Shown one piece after another: positions 9,692-14,907 of a stretch of DNA of 14,907 nt. The translations under genes and the position numbers were made by a program. Position 1 is the first letter of the stretch, and each line of letters opens with the position of its first letter. The stretch is taken from positions 1 through 14,907 of the forward strand of contig JADGIZ010000369.1 of assembly GCA_027604665.1 (NCBI GenBank), in the 5' to 3' direction. The notes beneath the pieces are model-generated. The model saw nothing but the letters and a program-made list of their open reading frames with translations, did not search any database and was not told the origin of the DNA. Source of the DNA: Polyrhizophydium stewartii. Lineage: Eukaryota > Chytridiomycota > Chytridiomycetes > Rhizophydiales.

Positions 9692-12548
9692 ATGGAGGAC
9701 GCCAGCGCCTTCACGACGCACAGCGGCACGTTCACGGACTCGGGCGTCGCGGGGAACCCGCCCAGCAACGCCAAGATTGTAGAAGGTGCGCACCCCCCCC
9801 ACCGCGCCGGCCGGGGGTAGCGGCCGCCCGCCCTTCGCGGCGCTGCCCGCCGACTGCCTTGTCCGGCCACCAGCCGGCCGTCCTGCTGCGGCGCGGCCCA
9901 CGGCCCGTCGCGGCAGACACACCGCTGAGCGCGCAGGCGTGCGCACCCGCCCGCTGCTGCGCCTGCGCAGGCCGGCCTGGGCCGCGCCGTGGCCGTCCAG
10001 CGGGAGGCTCCGCTCAGACACGTGCATCGGCACGTCCCAAACGTCGTGGCTCCATCGCCGGCCGTCCCCGGTCGCCGCCCCAGGCGTATCGGGCGTGCGG
10101 CTGCGCAGGCCGTGGCCACAGCCGTGTGGGGCCTGCGCACCTCCCGCAGCACCGGCACTAATCCGTCTTGTCGCTGTCTGCTCGCAGAGTTCCAATATCT
10201 CCTCGAGAAGTCGCAGCAGCTGTTTGCGGGGCTTCGGTTGGTGTTGGTATGCGTCGGCGCCGTCGGTATCTCGCGTTTCTGATCGCATACCTTCCCATCA
10301 CCCACACAGTGACCTGCCGCCCACCGGCCGCAGCTGGCAGCCGTACTTCCAGCGCACCTTCGAGGTCTACACCAAGATATGGAAGTTCCAGCAAAAGTAC
10401 CGGTGCGTGGCCAGGCCCGGCGCACCCTGCCGCGGCCGCCCGAAGGCGCCGCGAGAGATGTGCCGCCCCTGGCGCCTGACACAGCCCTGTCGGTGCATGC
10501 AGCTCCGTGCTCGACAACAAGGAGTACTACGGTCTCAAGCGATGGGAGATTGGCGAGATTGCGTCCAAAATCGGCCTCTTGTACTACAACTACTACATGC
10601 GCACCAGCGAGACAAACTACCTTTACGAGTCATTCATCTTCTACGAAGCCATCAGGGACCGCATGTACTTCAAGGACGTCATGGAAGTCCGCAGGTGTGC
10701 CGCAGTCCCTGCTGTCCGCTGCTTGCGCGCCGTGAATGCATGCTGACGGCCCGCCGCCCAGCCCCGTCTTGATGACCAAGAAAATGCGCTACTACTCGCG
10801 CTTCATCATCGTTTGCGTCCTCTTGAACCGCAACGAGATGGCCAAAGTCCTCGTCGAGGAGCTCGCCGAGCTCATCAACGAGTACATTGCCACCTTCACT
10901 CCCAACGACGCCAACGACTGGCATGTCGTCCTTTCGGAGATGACCACCTTCCTCGAGGTGTGCCAGGACTCCCCATGGCCACCTTGCCCTGCATTTGCTA
11001 ACCGACCCCACCCACGCTTTGCCTCTCGCCCGCACACTCCAGGCCGAGAAGCGCCTGGCGCCACTGGACTTTGACGGAAGCATCCTGCACTTCCCGTCGC
11101 GCATCCAGCTCCAGAACACACTCAAGTTTGACAAGGACGGCGCGCCAAAGCTCAAGCTGCAGGAAGCCATTCTCGTCGGCAACCACTCTAACCAGGTGCT
11201 GCGGCATAGAGCCTGCGACGTATTGGCCCCGTGTGCATCTCTGACGCTTTGCGGTCGCTGCAGATCAAAATCTCGGAGCTCACGCTCGACATTTACCGTG
11301 TCCTCCAATCGCTCGAGCGAGAGCCCACGACGCTCCCGACGCAGCTACAGCCAGCCATCCCGCAGAGCGACCCCATGACGAGCATGGAGTCTCGCGAAGG
11401 CGCAGAGGACGTCGACAAGTCCACTGCGACGCGCCGCACCAACCCGCACCGGTACCTGCTCTATCGCCCTACCTTTGCCCAGCTCATGCTATACATTGCC
11501 ACGGCATTCAAAGACATTAGCGAGAACTCGGCGATGCTGCTCTACCTGTCCGCCGACGGTGCCAAGCGCGCTGCGCCGGCGCAAACATATGCTGGCGGCG
11601 TCTCCATGGCCATCAACTACAGCCGCAAGCCCGGATTCGAGAAGCCCGACCCAGACCAGACCGCCTTGGTGCACACGCTGCATCCGGACGACCTCATGCC
11701 CTTCACGCGCAAGCCTCTTTTTGTTATCGTCGATAGCAACAACAGCTCAGCCTTCACGGTGAGGACCCCGCGATGGAGAGATGTGTGCCGTGCGGCCAGA
11801 CGCTAACCGATGCGACGCCTCGCTGCAAAGTCATTCTCCAAAGTCTTTGAGCAGCCGTTCGTCTGCCTGTTGAGCCCGACTGAGTACCCTGCGTCCATCA
11901 AGGGTGCGCAATTCGTTGAAGACGCATCGGCTGCGGTTGTAAACGCAAAGCTGACTGGTCTGTGCAGACACCACTCACGTTGGCGGTCTGTTCACGCTCT
12001 TCCTGCACGCCCCCATCAAGGGACTGGTGTTTGTGTGCGATCTGGAGACGCTCAGTCCGGACATTTGGTCGCAATGCGTGTTCCATGCGGACGCAACCGA
12101 GAAGCTCATTGCAGAGCTGATTGAGAAGGACGCAATCATTGGTGCGCTGCTGCTGATGCTGCGGTTGCCGTGAGTCCGCACTCGAATGCGCGCTGACCAC
12201 TGCCACGCCGCGAAACAGACAAGTCGTTCAAGCGCTTTGCCCAGGACGACTTTCTGCGCAACTTCATGGTGCGGTTCATCCTGTGCCATGCGATCCTGTC
12301 GCACCACACGGCGTTCAAGGAGAGCAAGGTGCGTTTGGTACAATCGTGCTCTGGCTTCGCGGTGTGCGACATAGAGCCGCCGGATGATGCAGATGTGCTG
12401 ACTGCGCATGCTGTCGCCGCATCTGCAGCACCTGCCGTCGTCGTTCCCAACGGTTCCGCAGTCGGTGCTGGCGGCACCCGAGCTCAGCGCGCGCATCCAG
12501 GAGCTCGTGCGCATCGCCAACACGTCCCACCTGTATTCCTTTGAGTGA
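9692..12548 (+). CDS. SCAI: SCAI (suppressor of cancer cell invasion) family protein
   Basis: In mammals SCAI is a nuclear cofactor that inhibits MRTF/SRF transcription and also acts in DNA double-strand break repair with 53BP1; a role in fungi is not established. Exons are 9692-9785, 10188-10236, 10310-10402, 10503-10694, 10762-10957, 11043-11195, 11264-11758, 11831-11903, 11968-12141, 12219-12328 and 12429-12548. All ten junctions agree in phase, and the product is 582 aa, against about 606 in human. Conserved blocks include FQYLLEKSQQLFAGLRDLP, FEVYTKIWKFQQKYR, LKRWEIGEIASKIGLLYY, RTSETNYLYESFIFYEAIR, KKMRYYSRFIIVCVLLN, SELTLDIYRVLQSLEREP, RRTNPHRYLLYRPTFAQL, HPDDLMPFTRKPLFVIVDS and FEQPFVCLLSPTEYP, spanning the family domain end to end. 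The ATG at 9692 has A at -3 and G at +4. Intron 1 (9786-10187, 402 nt) is the longest here; the donor of intron 2 (GTTGGT) is atypical but is the only one fitting the phase. The stop TGA at 12546 lies within a GTGAGT. Confidence 0.95.
9786..10187 (+). other. 402-nt first intron of SCAI
   Basis: Very GC-rich intron bounded by GTGCGC and CTCGCAG, four to six times longer than the other introns of the gene. Minus-strand frames stay open across it, but their translations are Arg/Gly/Ala-rich and resemble no family I know, as expected of GC-rich DNA. It may hold regulatory sequence; I see no specific site. Confidence 0.6.
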
Positions 12549-12556
12549 GTGTCCAA

Positions 12557-12575
12557 GACGGCGATGCTCGCCGTC
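12557..12575 (+). other. Perfect hairpin just after the SCAI stop codon
   Basis: The inverted repeat GACGGCGA-TGC-TCGCCGTC (8-bp stem, 3-nt loop) starts 9 nt after the SCAI stop codon. It would form a stable RNA hairpin in the 3' UTR. A few such perfect repeats are expected by chance in 15 kb of this base composition, so function is unproven. Confidence 0.3.
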
Positions 12576-12721
12576 GGCCCGTCCCCCCAGACTCCAAGCG
12601 CCGTCCGTCAGTGCATGCCGGAGGGCGACAATACGAATGAACTTGTGCCTCCCGTCGATCCCCTGTCCTGGCGGCCTTGTGCCTGCCGCCGGTGCAGCGA
12701 CCACAACCGGGTTTGCCAAAG

Positions 12722-14594
12722 ATGCAGCTGGTGCGAGACGGCCGAAAGGCGGCCGACGGGCAGTCCGCCTGCTGACCGCACCACCGCCGCGGCGACGCTG
12801 CGCAGACGGTGGGCGTCGTTGCCAGCGGGGCGGCGCTCGTTGCGGCGCTCGTCTTTGTGCTCGCCTTTGGCCCCACGCAGGCCTTCCGCCATACCATCGT
12901 CGGCGACATCCACAGCCTCGTCACCAAACGCCTGCCGTCGGCCCTCGCGTGAGCAGCGACGCACGACGGCCCTGCCAGGCAGCGCATGCCGCTGACGCGG
13001 CCTCATGCTCGCACGCTGCCAGGTCGCTGGCCGTCTGTGTATTTGGCGAGCGAGGCGTTGCGTTCCTCAAGCGCCAGGCCAACTGGGTCGGCAACGAGAA
13101 GCACCCGCTCGGCCAGCTCTTCTATCTGCTCCTGACCGTCGGCGGCCTCATTGAATTCTGCATCAGCACCCTGCCGCACTTGGATTTCGACGAGAATTGG
13201 TGGGCACTGGCATGGATGCTGTGGGTCTTCCGAGATAGGCGTCCGAGCGACTCACCTCGCGTAAACCAGGCTCGTGATTGTGCCGGTCGTTGCAATCACC
13301 TTTGTGTCGTTCTACAAGGCATGCTACACCGACCCTGGCTTTGTCACAAAGGACAACGTGGACAAGGTCTTGGACAAGTTTGATTACGACTATTGGCTGT
13401 ACGCGCCGCGAATCTGCAGAACATGCCACATCCAAAAGTGGGCTTGGGTCTCAGCGCGAATCTGGCCTTGCTGAGCCGCCGCTCACTGACGTGCCTCGCA
13501 GACCCGCAAGATCCAAGCACTGCTCGACGTGCAAGGGCTGCATTGCCGAGCTCGAGTGAGTCTCGAGACTTGAGCCCATGCAGACGAATGCGCGCCCTTA
13601 TCGCTGACATGGCGCTCGCGTGGGGCACGGCCCAGCCACCACTGCGTCTGGAGTAAGCAACAATCACGACCATCAGCGGTGGAGCAGTACTGACAGTCAT
13701 CTGCGCAGTCAACAACTGCGTCGGATACAACAACCACCGGTGGTTCGTCCTGTTTCTCCTCTCAACAGGCTTCTACTGCACCTACGGCTGCCTCTATGCG
13801 CTCGACGTCCTTTCAAACCGCTTTTTTGTTGTGCACAGGCTTGATCAGGCGTACTACCGCGACCCTGTGACGCATGCCATTACCAAGCTACCGATAAGCA
13901 TGCAGATCCGGGTGAGTTGCGAATCCTGGCAAGAGGCGGCGTTTCTGAACGAGCTGCTGATGCTGCGGCGCCAAAGCACATTATGCGTGTCGAGCCACGC
14001 CTGTCCGCGTTCGTCGCCTTCACGGCCATGTGCGCGCTGATTGTCTTTGCATTCCTGGCGTATCATATGTACACGGTGCTCAAAGGCATGACCAGTGAGT
14101 ACACCAGCATGTGAGCACAGAATGCGCACTCGCTCGCGTCCTGACGAGTCTCTCGCCGGCAAGCCAATGAGTCGTTCAAGTGGGAGGACATCCGCTGCGC
14201 CGACCAGCAGGGCTTGCTTGAGGATATCCCCAAGATTCTGTACGAGTTCAACCGAGACTATCCCAAGCTGCGGCTTGCGGCGGTCATTGCAGGCCCGGAC
14301 AGCGACTCGGCCAAGACGCTGCGCAAGCGATGCACCGCCATCAACAACTTCTTCAAGGATGTACCCGATGAAGACGACGACGATGGCGCACAGCTCGAGG
14401 GAAAAGCTGAAGACTCGACTCGCCGGCGCAGAAAAGAGAGTCAGAAGAAGAATGCCAAAGCGCTGCCAGCGCCTGCGCCTGAAAAGGTCGCGTATCTGCC
14501 CGCAAGCAAGTATGCACGCAAGATGCGCAACATCTACGATCTGGGACTCTTGCGCAATCTGCTGCATGTCATGGTGCCGCCGCGTCTGGAATGA
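12722..14594 (+). CDS. SWF1: DHHC palmitoyltransferase, SWF1/ZDHHC4 type
   Basis: Protein S-acyltransferase. Yeast Swf1 palmitoylates transmembrane SNAREs and other membrane proteins at cysteines next to their membrane span. Exons are 12722-12730, 12806-12948, 13023-13220, 13270-13437, 13502-13555, 13636-13652, 13709-13911, 13977-14094 and 14164-14594; phases agree and the product is 446 aa. Hydrophobic segments lie at about residues 5-24, 83-102, 112-131, 209-229 and 274-295. The cysteine-rich domain reads CRTCHIQKPARSKHCSTCKG, then [20 protein letters not shown]. The catalytic motif is D191-H192-H193-C194, with Asp191 split by an intron. A TTxE motif (TTNE, 303-306) follows the last membrane span. 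The C-terminal tail has an acidic stretch, a basic RRRRKESQKKN stretch, and a closing block YLPASKYARKMRNIYDLG resembling the Swf1 tail. The 9-nt first exon is the least certain part, but its ATG has A at -3 and the phase fits; without it the frame has no ATG after the in-frame TGA upstream. Confidence 0.92.
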
Positions 14595-14737
14595 ATGGCG
14601 CGAGGCCGGCCGGATGCCCGGTGCGTGTGCCGCCCAGGCGAGAGCGGCTCGGCCTGTTTTGGTCTGGCGGGCGGGGATGGGGCGGACGAGGCGCGGCGCA
14701 TCGCGGCGTGCACGAGCCTGCCCGTGTTTCCGGCTTC

Positions 14738-14907
14738 ATGGCGACGCTCGAGCAGGTGCTCAAGGCGCTGGACGTGCTCTTCGAGGACCAGCAGGCGTCG
14801 TCCGACGCAAAGCGCCAGGCCAGCGCTTGGCTCGAGACCTTTCAGAAGACGGTAATCCGCACCCGCGCCCGCACGCCCGCCCGCGACGGGCGCTCCGCAC
14901 AGGTGCG
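14738..14907 (+). CDS. MTR10: N-terminus of a probable MTR10/transportin-3 type importin (cut by window end)
   Basis: Exon 1 is 14738-14851 and encodes 38 residues beginning MATLEQVLKALDVLFEDQ and ending in SAWLETFQKT. This matches the first HEAT repeat of Mtr10/Kap111 and TNPO3, nuclear import receptors for RNA-binding and SR-type proteins, in particular the shared WL-x-x-FQK(S/T) block. A 51-nt intron follows (GTAATC...GCACAG, 14852-14902), and the next exon begins at 14903 in phase 0 with a Val codon, then leaves the window. With only 38 residues visible, another importin-beta superfamily member is possible. The -3 base of the start is T, so the context is weak. It lies 143 nt downstream of SWF1 on the same strand. 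Confidence 0.72.
   Translation, partial: MATLEQVLKALDVLFEDQQASSDAKRQASAWLETFQKTVIRTRARTPARDGRSAQV

Noticed and set aside
9565..10482. Long minus-strand open frame (305 aa) and an overlapping one at 9470-10288
   Set aside because: It runs antisense to SCAI exons 1-3 and intron 1, is Arg/Ala/Gly-rich, and shows no domain; GC-rich DNA leaves spurious frames open.
12541..13383. Single 280-aa plus-strand gene
   Set aside because: Only its part 13024-13220 is coding, as SWF1 exon 3; the rest is the intergenic region, out-of-frame exon 2 and introns.
1..14907. tRNA, rRNA, CRISPR arrays, transposons or long repeats
   Set aside because: No tRNA B-box context, no rRNA-like block, no regularly spaced repeats, and no transposase or reverse-transcriptase motif seen by eye on either strand.

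Overview
The window is nuclear DNA of a GC-rich, intron-rich eukaryote, most likely an early-diverging zoosporic (chytrid-like) fungus. Three observations support this. The genes carry many short introns (mostly 49-110 nt). Two proteins have fungal-type organisation: a Swf1-like palmitoyltransferase and an Svp26-like cargo receptor. The genome also keeps genes usually associated with animals, plants and basal fungi (SCAI, ELMO-domain proteins). The lineage is an inference; no marker gene fixes the species.

Layout: (1) 1-4526, plus strand: a very large low-complexity, acidic/Ala/Ser-rich protein with a PHD-like zinc finger at the left edge; its 5' end lies outside the window or is unresolved. 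(2) 4527-5180: convergent 3' intergenic stretch. (3) 5181-6320, minus strand: SVP26/TEX261 family ER-Golgi membrane protein, five exons. (4) 6321-6369: a 49-nt head-to-head gap. (5) 6370-7175, plus: ATP23 metalloprotease, two exons. (6) 7310-9347, plus: ELMO-domain (ELMOD-type) protein, seven exons. (7) 9692-12548, plus: SCAI homologue, eleven exons. (8) 12722-14594, plus: DHHC palmitoyltransferase of the SWF1/ZDHHC4 type, nine exons. (9) 14738-end, plus: first exon of a probable MTR10/transportin-3 type importin, cut by the window edge.

I rebuilt the gene models by hand, by joining reading frames at GT-AG sites with matching phase. Each of the five complete models gives an uninterrupted protein of the length expected for its family (200, 239, 421, 582 and 446 aa). 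No computed alignment backs them; family assignments rest on recognising conserved blocks.

The genes do not form an evident pathway. Three (SVP26, ELMOD, SWF1) concern membrane traffic or membrane protein modification, ATP23 is mitochondrial, and SCAI and the PHD protein are probably nuclear. I saw no mobile element, tRNA, rRNA or CRISPR array, and no clearly new system. The points most worth a second look are the unresolved splice inside the PHD finger, the unusual 5' splice-site preference (GTGCG), the 49-nt divergent promoter, the 17-nt exon holding the catalytic DHHC, the SCAI homologue, and the hydrophobic N-terminus on the ELMO protein.
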